Below are positions 1 through 8,918 of a DNA stretch of 64,000 bases, piece by piece. Both the position numbers and the translations under genes were made by a program. The stretch covers positions 98,245-162,244 of the forward strand of contig NZ_BSOA01000020.1 in assembly GCF_030160275.1 (NCBI RefSeq), written 5' to 3'. Position 1 is the stretch's first letter. The number at the start of each line of letters is the position of its first letter. Below the pieces are notes generated by a model. The model worked only from the letters and a program-made list of their open reading frames with translations. It was not told the origin of the DNA and searched no databases. This DNA is from Dyella flagellata. Lineage in GTDB: Bacteria; Pseudomonadota; Gammaproteobacteria; Xanthomonadales; Rhodanobacteraceae.

Positions 1-241
1 TATCCTTCGCTACTTCCAGACCGAAAACTTCCTGCTCGTGAGCTTGGGCATCGTGCTGGGCATGATGCTGGCTTACGGCATCAACGTGTTCCTGATGGCG
101 CATTACGAACTACCGCGGTTACCTGGCCTCTATCTTCCGGCAGGCGCACTAGCGCTATGGGCCATCGGCCAACTCGCCGTGCTAGGCCCCGCGCTACGCG
201 CTTCGCACGTGCCACCCGTGGTGGCGACGCGAAGCGCATGA
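1..241 (+). CDS. ABC transporter permease, FtsX/MacB type (C-terminal fragment)
   Basis: This is the last 79 codons of a gene that begins before the window; the reading frame is open from base 2 and stops at 239-241. The peptide starts with RYFQTENFLLVS, then a hydrophobic segment (GIVLGMMLAYGINVFLM), a short loop, and a second hydrophobic segment (ALALWAIGQLAVLGPALRA) ending in a VPPVVATRSA tail. Two C-terminal membrane helices followed by a short ...P..A.R tail are typical of FtsX-like permeases of MacB/LolCE-type exporters. The partner ATPase and adaptor would lie upstream, outside the window. Family assignment is good; the substrate cannot be told. Confidence 0.7.
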   Translation, partial: ILRYFQTENFLLVSLGIVLGMMLAYGINVFLMAHYELPRLPGLYLPAGALALWAIGQLAVLGPALRASHVPPVVATRSA

Positions 242-248
242 AGCGAAA

Positions 249-270
249 CCTGACACCGTCAGGTGTCAGG
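249..270. terminator. Hairpin after the permease gene
   Basis: Two 9-bp arms, CCTGACACC and GGTGTCAGG, flank a GTCA loop eight bases after the permease stop codon. No T-run follows, so it may be a weak or Rho-dependent 3' structure rather than a classical intrinsic terminator. Confidence 0.4.
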
Positions 271-308
271 TCGCTGAAGAAACTCTCGATAACCCGGTCT
301 TACAATCC

Positions 309-536
309 CTACTGATGGCGCTCCAACCTTGCGCTTCCATTCTGGGCATTCACCCGTGCCACCTTGTGGAGGTCTGTAAACGGCACAGACGCAAGGTCCT
401 TTGGCACCTCAAGGACTTCATGCTTCTCACCTTTCGAGGGGACGTAATGCACCGTAAAATCAGCACCACGCAATTTTTCCGGGTCGAACATGGTGAGAAT
501 GGTTCCGTCCGTGTCATAGCTGACTGCGAGCTTCAT
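309..536 (-). CDS. Hypothetical protein, 75 aa
   Basis: A small reverse-strand gene whose ATG is preceded by an AAGGGG Shine-Dalgarno-like stretch about six bases upstream. The product starts MKLAVSYDTDGTILTMFDPE and is charged, cysteine-free and without a signal peptide or membrane segment. An N-terminal strand-turn-strand pattern followed by a polar tail suggests a small folded cytoplasmic protein. I do not recognise the family. It runs in the same direction as the next small gene (596-850), so the two may be co-transcribed. Confidence 0.55.
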   Translation of the reverse strand: MKLAVSYDTDGTILTMFDPEKLRGADFTVHYVPSKGEKHEVLEVPKDLASVPFTDLHKVARVNAQNGSARLERHQ

Positions 537-595
537 GATCTGCCCCTTGTGTCGTTGGAGGGTAGTTTCTTGCCGCCTGCACTAACATCCGGCGG

Positions 596-850
596 CTAAT
601 TGCTCCCAATTTGCAGGTTGTAAAAGGTGGAATTGGGGCCGTTATTCTTGACCGTGTAGCCAAACGAATACTGGCCATGATTGTTCAGGCTTACCGACTC
701 TGATCCGGCATACAGCAAAGAAGCCCCGGTATTCAGTGGCTGGGGCTGAATAAACGTGTCCCCTTGCCAGCCGGAGTTATTCCACGTGGTGATCCAGCCC
801 TGTGACTGGCCGTTTGCGATGAAAATGTTTCCAAGCGTGATGGATGACAT
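596..850 (-). CDS. Hypothetical small Asn/Gly/Ser-rich protein, 84 aa
   Basis: The reverse-strand ATG is preceded by a strong GGGAGGT ribosome site with about eight bases of spacing, which supports a real gene. The product is rich in Asn, Gly, Ser and aromatic residues (for example WITTWNNSGWQGDTF and a C-terminal YTVKNNGPNSTFYNLQIG). Alternating polar and hydrophobic residues suggest a small all-beta fold, perhaps lectin-like, but I recognise no family. It has no cysteines and no signal peptide. It lies 59 bases upstream of the 75-aa gene on the same strand and probably shares its transcript. Confidence 0.6.
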   Translation of the reverse strand: MSSITLGNIFIANGQSQGWITTWNNSGWQGDTFIQPQPLNTGASLLYAGSESVSLNNHGQYSFGYTVKNNGPNSTFYNLQIGSN

Positions 851-1384
851 GTCAAATACCTCCCTCTTGGCTACGCGGAAACCGCGTCCAATTCACGAAC
901 ACGCCCATGATCCGCTGCGCTCGTTTTCGAGCGACAGTGCTGATGCTACGGTGAAGCCGACCTACGTTTTGCAACGCAAAATCTAAAGTCGAAGCTGTGA
1001 CGCTAATTAGGAGGACGCACGAATTGCGTCAGCCACAAGGTGGCGATGCTAGCAGCCGCCACAAAAGCATGGCCGGTTCAAATAGAGCTAGCGACATACC
1101 CAAGTCGTTAAAGAATATCAATTTCGATGTAAATCATACGTCAATATGTGCTTAAGAGGTGTCTCTTACATATCTAAAAAAACGGAACCATGTTGATTTA
1201 TAAAAAACATGAACCTGAACCCTAGACTGAGGCGTCCCCATGTTTTCCTTACGTGCACATGCACCCCAACGGCTGTCAGAAGAATCCTTTGCAAAAGGTT
1301 TTGAACCGTCCATGGAGCGGCCGTGCAAGTTCGTGAATGGCACCAACTTCAGCAACGAGCAAAGTAAGCATGTCCATTACCAGG
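851..1384. other. Intergenic region without convincing genes
   Basis: About 530 bases with no frame I would call coding. It becomes AT-rich from about 1100 to 1230. A short inverted repeat, GACGCA-cgaat-TGCGTC, lies at 1014-1030. The promoter of the reverse-strand pair 850-309 should lie in its left part. Confidence 0.5.
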
Positions 1385-2071
1385 TCACTGGTTCCACCGC
1401 GAATAGTCGCTCTTGAACAACAGAACAACAGCAAGGGCAATCATCGTCACGAACGTGGGTGCGAGTAACAAATCGGAATCGTATTGTGGCAACGCTACGG
1501 CAATAACGTTTTTGACGATAAAACTTGCTCCCGCCAGCAGGAGCAAAGCTCCAAGCCACTTTGGGAAGTATGCCGACCGGTAGAACAGATGTCCTTTGAT
1601 AGCCATCGCGACGCCGTAGAACACCATGAAAATGGTTCCGCCATAGCCGTACAAAGTCAGCGCGGAATAAATGAACAGAGCGCTTTCGTCGGAGCTAAGC
1701 TGCCTTTGAACCGCCTGGTCGAGGACGGGGACCGAGGCCATGAAGTAAAAAAGTTCGCTGGTGGCGAATGTAGCGGTAGAAACCAGGCCAAAGAATGCCG
1801 CCAGCAGGGACAGCGCCTGGCTCACCGGACGCAAAAGCATATAGAAAATCAAGGTCAGCGTTACATCACACAAGGCCTCGATCAAGTAAACCAGGAAGCT
1901 GAGCCGAAAAAGTTGGGCTGAAGCGGCAACATTCCTGGCGGTTGCCATCGGATCGGAAGCGACCAGCAATTTGCCAGGAACGTAGACCTCAGCAAAGCCG
2001 CCAGCAAAAATCGAAATCGTAATCAGTACCCCAGCGATTGCGGCAAGACGGCGCGCCTGTTTCCCGTTCAT
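1385..2071 (-). CDS. DUF4386 family membrane protein
   Basis: A 228-aa integral membrane protein with an N-terminal RRLAAIAGVLITISIFAGGFAE segment and about six hydrophobic helices spread over the full length. The motifs FAEVYVPGKLLV, the YLIEALCDVTL helix and the later LPxWLGxLLLLAGxS-like segment (here FPKWLGALLLLAGAS) match the DUF4386 family as I know it. Function is unknown in the family. The start codon has a GGGGG ribosome site about seven bases upstream. It stands alone, with about 190 non-coding bases on the far side of its start. Confidence 0.8.
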   Translation of the reverse strand: MNGKQARRLAAIAGVLITISIFAGGFAEVYVPGKLLVASDPMATARNVAASAQLFRLSFLVYLIEALCDVTLTLIFYMLLRPVSQALSLLAAFFGLVSTATFATSELFYFMASVPVLDQAVQRQLSSDESALFIYSALTLYGYGGTIFMVFYGVAMAIKGHLFYRSAYFPKWLGALLLLAGASFIVKNVIAVALPQYDSDLLLAPTFVTMIALAVVLLFKSDYSRWNQ

Positions 2072-2261
2072 TGGATCGCCCCCTTCCCCGCAGCACTTGT
2101 GGAAAATAGGATCAATTATGCCTGCTTGGGTTAAAAGTGAACATCTGCCTAGTTACTTTTGGCACATGGGTTGGTAAGCGCTTTTTCTGTCAAGGCCATG
2201 TGTGCAGACCTAAGCCATGGATACGCTATTGACTCCAGCAGAAATAGGCTTGAGGCACTCA

Positions 2262-2816
2262 TCACTGCGGCGCCTCGGCCTTACCGTCCTCTTTCCACAT
2301 AACCATCACCCGAAAGAATTTCCACTGGCCATTCTCTCGTCGCAGCACACGAAGCAGCTTGCCATGCATCGATGAAATCGGCTTGTCTTTTCCCTGCCGG
2401 AAGCCAGCATCAAAGTAGCCCCACTCGAACGCCCAGTCCCCGGCGACACGAACGTCACGGATATCCGGTTCATAGCTCACGATGGCCGATCCAGGCTCCG
2501 CGGCAATGGATTGGACATCGCTTGCATAGATCGCCGGCTTTCCCACATCGACCCGGGCATCCTGCAGGATTCGAACGGCGCCGTCCGCCCACTCTTGCTG
2601 GAGTGCCTTCGCGCTGTTCATGAGCGTAACGCGCACGTCCAACTTGTGCAGTTCATCGATCCCGGAAAGATCTGCATTGCCATTGGCGTCCGTGTTATCC
2701 ATCGACGACGCCGTCGGCAACATCGCGTGCGTGAAGCTGTCGAGCAAATGCCCGGCAAGCATGCCAGCGACAAAGACAAGCGCAATTCCACCCATCCACT
2801 TCAGTTGCAATGCCAT
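2262..2816 (-). CDS. Membrane-anchored DUF4440/SnoaL-like protein
   Basis: The start at MALQLKW is chosen because GGAGG sits six bases upstream; an immediately preceding ATG (2819) is the alternative. Residues about 5-25 form one hydrophobic segment (WMGGIALVFVAGMLAGHLL), either a signal anchor or an uncleaved signal peptide. The rest resembles the DUF4440/SnoaL-like fold: an N-terminal LHKLDVRVTLMNSAKALQQEW helix, then strands with VAGDWAFEWGYFD, and a terminal LRRENGQWKFFRVMVMW typical of these cone-shaped alpha+beta proteins. The role is unknown; homologues range from enzymes to accessory domains. The exported location is inferred from the N-terminal segment. Confidence 0.7.
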   Translation of the reverse strand: MALQLKWMGGIALVFVAGMLAGHLLDSFTHAMLPTASSMDNTDANGNADLSGIDELHKLDVRVTLMNSAKALQQEWADGAVRILQDARVDVGKPAIYASDVQSIAAEPGSAIVSYEPDIRDVRVAGDWAFEWGYFDAGFRQGKDKPISSMHGKLLRVLRRENGQWKFFRVMVMWKEDGKAEAPQ

Positions 2817-2895
2817 CATGATCCTCCGACACCTGTGAACAAGAACCAAGCTACCCGAACGAAAGGTACCTTAGAAACGTTGATACCTGCATCCA

Positions 2896-3099
2896 TCAAT
2901 GCCGGACTATCGCCCGCTCAATTTCGCGATAGGCCGCATCATCCATTTCGCTGCGGCGCCGTTCCAGTAGCTCTAGAAGACTGGACCGACGTGCTGGCCC
3001 TAGTGGGGAATAGCGATTGCTGTCAGCAACCCAGTCGCCCAAAACCGTTACGAACCAAAGAAGCTCGAGTTGCTCCCGTGGATGAATACTGAGAACCAT
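2896..3099 (-). CDS. Hypothetical protein, 67 aa
   Basis: A small reverse-strand ORF starting MVLSIHPREQLELLWFVTVLG and ending in a charged helical stretch (SSLLELLERRRSEMDDAAYREI). The pattern is protein-like: amphipathic helices and few rare residues. No family is recognised and no clear ribosome site is seen. It could be a real small gene or the tail of a decayed one, because the region downstream (3.1-3.7 kb) looks degraded. Confidence 0.4.
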   Translation of the reverse strand: MVLSIHPREQLELLWFVTVLGDWVADSNRYSPLGPARRSSLLELLERRRSEMDDAAYREIERAIVRH

Positions 3100-3176
3100 A
3101 GCGATCTGATCCCAGTGATTCAGCTCACGGAGCCCCCCTCAATTGGCCCCTGGTGATTGATGTAGCCGCTTCCGAC

Positions 3177-3338
3177 CTAAGCGTTGTCATCAGACGGTTC
3201 AAATCGAACGGGACCGCGCCACTTCTTACCAAAACGGTCAATTCCCCTTTTTATCCGCGTTGAAGGAGTTGACAGTATTCGCAAGAACTCTTCGTCTGAA
3301 AACTCTCCGCCCGCGCTGACAATTCCTCGCATGCACAT
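3177..3338 (-). pseudogene. Possible gene remnant
   Basis: The reverse strand encodes a 53-aa protein-like tail (SAGGEFSDEEFLRILSTPST..., ending RFEPSDDNA). Just upstream, at about 3352-3424 but in another frame, lies a second protein-like stretch containing LIHYLREAYLDRYPLVPEG. The two pieces could be one gene split by a frameshift. No homologue is recognised, so this is only a suggestion from residue pattern. Confidence 0.2.
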
Positions 3339-4051
3339 TAGGCGAACAAGTCCCCTCGGGTACCAGCGGATACCGGTCCAGGTAAGCCTCCCGCAGATAG
3401 TGGATGAGAAAGCCGTCCTGATTGGTCGATTCGAGTCGTTTTCATCAGCGAAATCTTTTCGCGAGATGCAACGCTTAGCGGACTTTTCTTACGCACTAGC
3501 AGCCTTCAGCGTAGGCCATCACAACTTCAAATGTCCATAGAGAACGTATTCTTCCGTATGTTCTGGCACCCAATAGCGTCAAGCAACGACAACTCAAGGG
3601 CGGACCTTAGGACCGGTGTGTCAGCATAAAGCCACATGGAAATCAGCACTCCTTCCTACTTTCCTGTCGGCCTACGCCGATAGCAACGTCGCGCGCGACC
3701 ACCTAAAGTTCGAAACGTCGGGCGCCCTTAGTCAGAACTCGACATCCCTACTCCTATGCCGCCTTTCCTGGTGATTGAGCGGATCGCTTCTGTCCTCAAC
3801 AAGGGCAACGTGCCCAGTGAATTTTCAAGCCTACTCGACAAACCATCGATAATGACCTTGGAGAACTTAATGAGCCGTCGCAACGTGAAAGTCTTCCATT
3901 TAGTTGAAAGCATCGATAGAAAGCAAAACAGTATCGCCCGGGTTAAATTTGTGCCCAATGACATTATCCCGGCATTCGGAGCCTACATGCACTAAGGCAT
4001 TGTCATTTTAATGCATCTTCGACAGGCAGTATTTATAGGTGGCAGTGTGGC
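3339..4051. other. AT-richer region without convincing genes
   Basis: About 700 bases of lower GC than the flanks. Short open frames exist on both strands, but none has a clear ribosome site together with a recognisable product. It separates the small genes on the left from the sensor kinase at 4052, whose promoter should lie near its right end. Confidence 0.45.
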
Positions 4052-5383
4052 ATGAAGCCAATCCATCCCCGACGTAAGTTACGTTTTCGCCTCGTTCTAA
4101 GCTTTGCTCTATTTGGTTTTGGCCTGACGACGCTTTTTGCCATAGCGTCGTTTGATATTCGTTCTCGGGTGGAAGACCAATTGGTCTCGTCTTCGTTGCA
4201 ACAGGATGTAAACCAGGCCGTAGAACACGCCATCGATCATCCGGACGAGCCAGCGCACTCGCAGCTAATGGAGGCGTGGATTAAGAGTAATCAAACCCTC
4301 TATAAGATGCCGATGGCATGGCAAAACTTGGAACCCGGCATTCACGACATTACCGAAATTGGGGATGACGGTAAATTACGACACTACAAACTGGCAGTTC
4401 AACGCAAGAAGAATGTCATAGGCTTCCTTCGCTACGATGTGTCGCGTGAGGACCTAGGCGATCAGCAATTGACCTTTGCGTTAATCGTTACCGTCGTTCT
4501 TTTTACATTGCTTTCGTTGGCGCTTGGAGTATGGCTATCGCGCAAGGTTCTAAAGCCATTGAGTCAATTGGCCGTACGCCTTAGCGATTCCCGTAAAAAT
4601 GGCAAAAGCGAGCCACTGGCAACGCATTATTCAGATGATGAAGTTGGCGCATTGGCAATGGCTCTGGATGAGTATGCTGCGCAGCTCGGCGTCATGGCGG
4701 AACGCGAGCGCGAATTCAATTCGGATGTGAGCCACGAGTTACGTACACCTTTGGCCGTGATAGCCAGTACCACAGAACTGCTCCTTGACTCACCCGATAT
4801 GACGGAAAAGATTCGGGAGCGGGTCAAGCGTATCGAAAGGGCGTCGCGTCAAGCCACTGAGTTGATTGAAGCACTCCTTCTTCTTGTGCGTGCTGAACGT
4901 CGAGGCCCGACTAGAGGCGAAATTTCTGAAGTCGCCAAAGTGGCGGCGGACGTCATCGAAAGTCAACGCCCCCAGTTGCGTGGCAAGCCAATTGAAGTCG
5001 AGTTGCGGATCACTGGTAGAAAAGTGCTCACTGTCAACGCACCAGCGGTGGTCGTTTCGGTTGCATTGACCAATTTGATCGGCAACGCAATTAAGTACAC
5101 CCTTGCAGGAACGGTTCAAATAGATGTGGGTGATAGGAGCGTAGAGGTAATCGACACGGGGCCGGGAATTAAACCTGAAGATGCTCAACGTCTATTTCAA
5201 CGCGGCGTGCGGGGTGAAGGTGTTGGTGGTAGTGGAGCCGGCCTAGGTCTCGCCATCGTGCGTCGATTGTGTGATCTCTATGGCTGGACTGTGTCCATGC
5301 ATCCACGTACTGACACCAATGGAGCGATCGCCAGGCTCATATTTGAGCGGGTCTCCGTGCCTCCACAGAACCTGATCGTGTAG
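4052..5383 (+). CDS. Orphan sensor histidine kinase
   Basis: A 443-aa inner-membrane sensor kinase. A basic N-terminus leads into a first membrane helix at about residues 12-32, a periplasmic sensor of about 110 residues, and a second helix at about 150-170 (LTFALIVTVVLFTLLSLALGV). A HAMP linker follows, then the HisKA H-box [13 protein letters not shown] with phospho-acceptor His228. The ATPase domain shows NLIGNAIKYT, DTGPGIKPED and GSGAGLGLAIV. The ATG has an AGGTGG ribosome site. No response regulator gene lies on either side, so its partner is elsewhere. Base composition is lower in GC than the operon that follows, which hints at separate ancestry. Confidence 0.88.
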   Translation: MKPIHPRRKLRFRLVLSFALFGFGLTTLFAIASFDIRSRVEDQLVSSSLQQDVNQAVEHAIDHPDEPAHSQLMEAWIKSNQTLYKMPMAWQNLEPGIHDITEIGDDGKLRHYKLAVQRKKNVIGFLRYDVSREDLGDQQLTFALIVTVVLFTLLSLALGVWLSRKVLKPLSQLAVRLSDSRKNGKSEPLATHYSDDEVGALAMALDEYAAQLGVMAEREREFNSDVSHELRTPLAVIASTTELLLDSPDMTEKIRERVKRIERASRQATELIEALLLLVRAERRGPTRGEISEVAKVAADVIESQRPQLRGKPIEVELRITGRKVLTVNAPAVVVSVALTNLIGNAIKYTLAGTVQIDVGDRSVEVIDTGPGIKPEDAQRLFQRGVRGEGVGGSGAGLGLAIVRRLCDLYGWTVSMHPRTDTNGAIARLIFERVSVPPQNLIV

Positions 5384-5464
5384 CGACACACGCTGGCTTT
5401 GCACCATCTGGGGCTTGCCCAGGCTGGCTTCCCCGGAGCCATTTCGGGCATGTTGCGCCACGGC

Positions 5465-5480
5465 TTGACACCGGTGTCAA
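5465..5480. promoter_or_regulatory. Perfect 16-bp palindrome, candidate LacI-family operator
   Basis: TTGACACCGGTGTCAA is a perfect palindrome ending 28 bases before the first possible start codon of the glucokinase-family gene. A 16-bp even palindrome with a central CpG-containing core is the usual shape of a LacI-family operator, and the cluster it precedes encodes a LacI regulator at 16545. Its left half also reads as a TTGACA -35 box, so binding could block the promoter. The pairing with the LacI protein is inference. Confidence 0.6.
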
Positions 5481-5508
5481 TTCGGCCGCAGGCTGATATA
5501 CAGTTCCA

Positions 5509-6588
5509 ATGCCGGGGGGCATGCTGGGCGTGGCTATCGACCATACGGACCGACTGTCGGGGATATCGGCGACGCCGTTTCTGGCGGCCGATATTGGCGG
5601 CACGCACGGGCGTGTTGCGCTAATGCGCGCCTCGCACGAGGGGGACCGCGGGGTCGAAACGCTCGCCTATCGCGTATTCCCATGCGCGCAATTCCCTGCG
5701 CTGTCGGATCTGTTGCAAGCCTTTGTCGACGACCACGTGCAAACCCCGGTGAAGCGCTGCGTGCTCGCTTGCGCAGGCCAGATCATGGGCGAGGAGGTCG
5801 TGAACGATAATCTCGCCTGGCCCATCCAGCTGACGCAGTTGCGTCACGCGCTGGGCTTGGACGAGGTCGCCGTACTCAACGATTTCGAGGCGCTGGCCTA
5901 CGCACTCAATGGCCCTCTCGCTGACGGCGGTCGCCACCTGTGCGGACCCGACTCGGGCTCCGCCGGCCCGACCTTGGTGATCGGACCAGGTACTGGCCTT
6001 GGCGCGGCGGTGTACGTTCCCGCCCCTGCCGGCGGCTTCGTGCTGCCGACGGAGGCCGGCCAGATGGATTTCGCGCCGAACTCGGTGCGCGAGCGCGAAA
6101 TTCTCGCGCACCTCGCTCCGAACGGCGGCTATGTGGCGTTTGAACACCTCGTGTCGGGTCCCGGTCTGCTGACCATCTACGCGATCCTGTGCACGCTCAA
6201 CGAGCAAACACCGAAGCTGGCAACACCCGAGGCCGTCAGCGCAGCAGCCGCTGCCTACAGCGACGTGCAAGCCGTGGAAGCCGTTGAAATTTTCTGTGCC
6301 TCGCTGGGAAGCTTTACCGGCAATCTCGCGATGGCCTTCATGGCCACAGGCGGTGTGTATCTGGCCGGCGGTTTTCTCTCTTCCCTCTTCGAGCAGCTCA
6401 AGCACAGCGCCTTTGAGGAAAGATTCCTGCACGGACGCAGCGCACGCGCGCTGCTGTCGCAAGTTCCGGTGTGGGTAACCGAGCACGGCCATCACGGCGT
6501 ACAGGGTGCGGCCCAGTGGTACCTCAGGCATGGCGTGCCCGAAGCTAGGGCGTTGCGGCATGCCGTGGCAGGTGGCCTGAGCGCATGA
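5509..6588 (+). CDS. glk: Glucokinase family (Glk) sugar kinase
   Basis: An ATP-dependent hexokinase of the bacterial Glk family (not ROK, as no ROK Cys-rich motif is seen). The phosphate-binding signature LAADIGGTHGRVALM is at about residues 25-39. NDFEALAYAL, GPGTGLGAAVY and the later VYLAGGF follow, as in Glk. The first residues are uncertain: ATG 5509, ATG 5521 or GTG 5530 are possible, the last having the best distance from a GGGGGG tract. Its stop overlaps the start of the GH20 gene (ATGA). In this operon it probably phosphorylates the hexosamine released by the glycosidases, as Glk-like GlcNAc kinases do in Xanthomonas; plain glucose phosphorylation remains possible. Confidence 0.85.
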   Translation: MPGGMLGVAIDHTDRLSGISATPFLAADIGGTHGRVALMRASHEGDRGVETLAYRVFPCAQFPALSDLLQAFVDDHVQTPVKRCVLACAGQIMGEEVVNDNLAWPIQLTQLRHALGLDEVAVLNDFEALAYALNGPLADGGRHLCGPDSGSAGPTLVIGPGTGLGAAVYVPAPAGGFVLPTEAGQMDFAPNSVREREILAHLAPNGGYVAFEHLVSGPGLLTIYAILCTLNEQTPKLATPEAVSAAAAAYSDVQAVEAVEIFCASLGSFTGNLAMAFMATGGVYLAGGFLSSLFEQLKHSAFEERFLHGRSARALLSQVPVWVTEHGHHGVQGAAQWYLRHGVPEARALRHAVAGGLSA

Positions 6589-8918
6589 GCCACATCGCTC
6601 TCTCCCGATTTTTCCATGGCCTGGCCATCGCGTGGCTGGCGGCTACGAGCGCTGTCGTTGCAGAGCCCGTCATGCCCCAGTGGTCGTTGCTGCCGCGGCC
6701 AGCAAACGCCAGCACCACAACGGGCGCGACCGAAATCGCCAATGGCGCAGTAGTCTCGGTGCAGGGCGTGGATCGTCAGCAAGTGCGCTCCATAGCAGAG
6801 CGGTTCGTGCAACATGTGTCCGATACGAACGACCTGCACCTGCGTGTGGCAACCACGAGCACTGCGCGTACTGCGATCACGTTCAACGTGAACCCCGCTG
6901 CCCCTGTCGCGGACGAGGCAGGTTATCGCATCACGGTGGACGACAGTGGCATCCTGGTCACGGCACGTACGCCGCGCGGCGCGTTCTACGGAGGCGTCAC
7001 GCTATGGCAATTGCTGACACCACCCGGGTGGGTTCGTGGTGCGCCGATCGAGGTTGCCCATGGTGTCATCGACGATCATCCGCGCTTCGCGTGGCGCGCG
7101 TTGCTGCTTGATTCCGGGCGGCACTACCAGAGCGTGGCCGAGATCAAACAGCTGATCGACTGGATGTCGCTCAACAAGTTGAACGTGCTGCTCTGGCATC
7201 TGACCGAAGACCAAGGCTGGCGCCTGGAAATCCCCCAATATCCCCAGCTCACGAAGGTCGGCGCATGCCGCAAGGCGGCGGGCTTCGATAGCGAACTGAC
7301 CGGCTCTGCCGGCCTACCCTATTGCGGCTTTTATACCGAGGCCCAGGCGCGCGACATCGTGCGTTATGCCGCTGAGCGCTATGTGGACGTGGTGCCGGAA
7401 ATCGATCTGCCCGGCCATTCTCAAGCAGCCATCGCCGCCTATCCGTGGCTCGGCGTCACCGGCAAGCGTCCCGACGTATGGACCGACTGGGGCGTCAGCC
7501 CGTGGCTGCTCAAGCCCGATGAAAGGACCTTGCATTTCGTCGACGACGTACTCGATGAAGTGCTGCGTCTGTTCCCTTCACGCTACATTTCGATCGGCGG
7601 CGACGAGGCGGACAAGCAGCAGTGGAATGCCTCGCCGGAAGTGCAGGCGCAGATGCACAAGCTTGGCCTGGCGAGCATGGATCAGCTGCAGGGCTGGTTC
7701 ACGCTTCAGGTCGCCAAGCATCTCATCGAGCACGGGCGCACCCCGGTGGGCTGGGATGACGAGCTGGTTGCCGGTGCGCAACTGCCGGCTTCGGAAGTGG
7801 TGATGTCGTGGCACGGCGACGACAACGAGCGCGTGGCGCTGACGGCCATCAAGCAAGGCCACGACGTGGTCATGACACCGCAGGAATCGCTGTACTTCGA
7901 TCACTATCAGTCCGACCTGCCCGACGAATGGCCGGGACCACCACCCGCAGCGACGTTACGGCAAGCCTACGACACGATCGTCATCCCGAACGGTGCGAGT
8001 GCCGCCGAAGCTCGCCGCATCATCGGCGTGCAGGCCGGCCTGTGGACCGAGCAGATGCCCAGCTTTGCGCATGACCAGCATGCGGTGTTCCCGCGCGTCG
8101 CCGCGCTATCGGAGCTTGGCTGGTCACCTTCGAGCGCACACGACTGGAACGGCTTCCTGCAACGCATGCCGGCAGAACTGGCGCGTTATCGAGCACTCGG
8201 TATCGGCTATTCAGATACCGCATTCGCACCAAGCTTTCGCGCAACTGCAACAGCCGATCGCGCATTCCGGATCGAGCTATCCAACCAGGCGGGATTCGGG
8301 ACGATCCGTTACACGACGGATGGCTCCAACCCGACCAAGCAATCTACCCCGTATGCCCAGCCGCTCATGCTAGCGGTCAACACGACCTTGCGCGCCGCGA
8401 CCTTTGCACAGGATGGCTTCGAACTTGCCGCGCCGCGCACGCAGGTGCTGGATGAAACGACCCTGCTGAGCAGGGACAGCAGCGCACTGACGGCATGCTC
8501 CAAACAGCCGGCTTCGCGCTTGCAAGGCAGCAGGCCAGCGAAGGGGCCAAGGCCAGTCTATTCGGTGGACATCGGCAACGCGTGCTGGCTGTGGCCACAG
8601 GTGCAGTTGGATGGCATCAAGCATGTCGCCATGACGGTCGAGCGCATTACATGGCGCTTTGGCGATGAGGCCAAGGACGCTGTAGTGCGCCGTAGCGCCA
8701 GCCCGACCGGCGAGTTCGAGATCCATGTCGATTCCTGCACGGGACCACTGCTTGCCCGCTTGCCGCTAGAGAGCGCGGCGCAAGTAGAGGGGCCATCGCA
8801 TCTTGATGCAAAGTTTGCCATGCCGGTGGGGGCCGGCGTTCGCGATCTGTGCGTCTTCGCTACCGGCGATCCACGCGATGGCCAGTGGGCGTTGGCGCGG
8901 ATGACATTTTCGAAATAA
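6585..8918 (+). CDS. Beta-N-acetylhexosaminidase, GH20
   Basis: A 777-aa exported enzyme that removes terminal beta-linked GlcNAc or GalNAc. An N-terminal signal peptide (about residues 1-27, ending AATSAVVAEP) is followed by the GH20b domain (to about 155). The catalytic barrel starts at HPRFAWRALLLDSGRHYQSV. The WHLTEDQGWRLEI, PEIDLPGHSQAA and SIGGDEADKQQW motifs are present, with the Asp340-Glu341 pair that positions the substrate acetamido group and acts as acid/base. A C-terminal HEX_C-type domain contains IRYTTDGSNPT, and about 150 further residues have unclear function. It overlaps the kinase gene by four bases. Confidence 0.93.
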   Translation: MSHIALSRFFHGLAIAWLAATSAVVAEPVMPQWSLLPRPANASTTTGATEIANGAVVSVQGVDRQQVRSIAERFVQHVSDTNDLHLRVATTSTARTAITFNVNPAAPVADEAGYRITVDDSGILVTARTPRGAFYGGVTLWQLLTPPGWVRGAPIEVAHGVIDDHPRFAWRALLLDSGRHYQSVAEIKQLIDWMSLNKLNVLLWHLTEDQGWRLEIPQYPQLTKVGACRKAAGFDSELTGSAGLPYCGFYTEAQARDIVRYAAERYVDVVPEIDLPGHSQAAIAAYPWLGVTGKRPDVWTDWGVSPWLLKPDERTLHFVDDVLDEVLRLFPSRYISIGGDEADKQQWNASPEVQAQMHKLGLASMDQLQGWFTLQVAKHLIEHGRTPVGWDDELVAGAQLPASEVVMSWHGDDNERVALTAIKQGHDVVMTPQESLYFDHYQSDLPDEWPGPPPAATLRQAYDTIVIPNGASAAEARRIIGVQAGLWTEQMPSFAHDQHAVFPRVAALSELGWSPSSAHDWNGFLQRMPAELARYRALGIGYSDTAFAPSFRATATADRAFRIELSNQAGFGTIRYTTDGSNPTKQSTPYAQPLMLAVNTTLRAATFAQDGFELAAPRTQVLDETTLLSRDSSALTACSKQPASRLQGSRPAKGPRPVYSVDIGNACWLWPQVQLDGIKHVAMTVERITWRFGDEAKDAVVRRSASPTGEFEIHVDSCTGPLLARLPLESAAQVEGPSHLDAKFAMPVGAGVRDLCVFATGDPRDGQWALARMTFSK

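Noticed and set aside
3184..3540. Forward frame of 118 codons
   Set aside because: There is no ribosome site, and the opposite strand gives more protein-like fragments; neither is convincing.
3756..3995. Forward frame of 79 codons in the AT-richer region
   Set aside because: There is no ribosome site and no recognisable family, and a reverse frame of similar length overlaps it.
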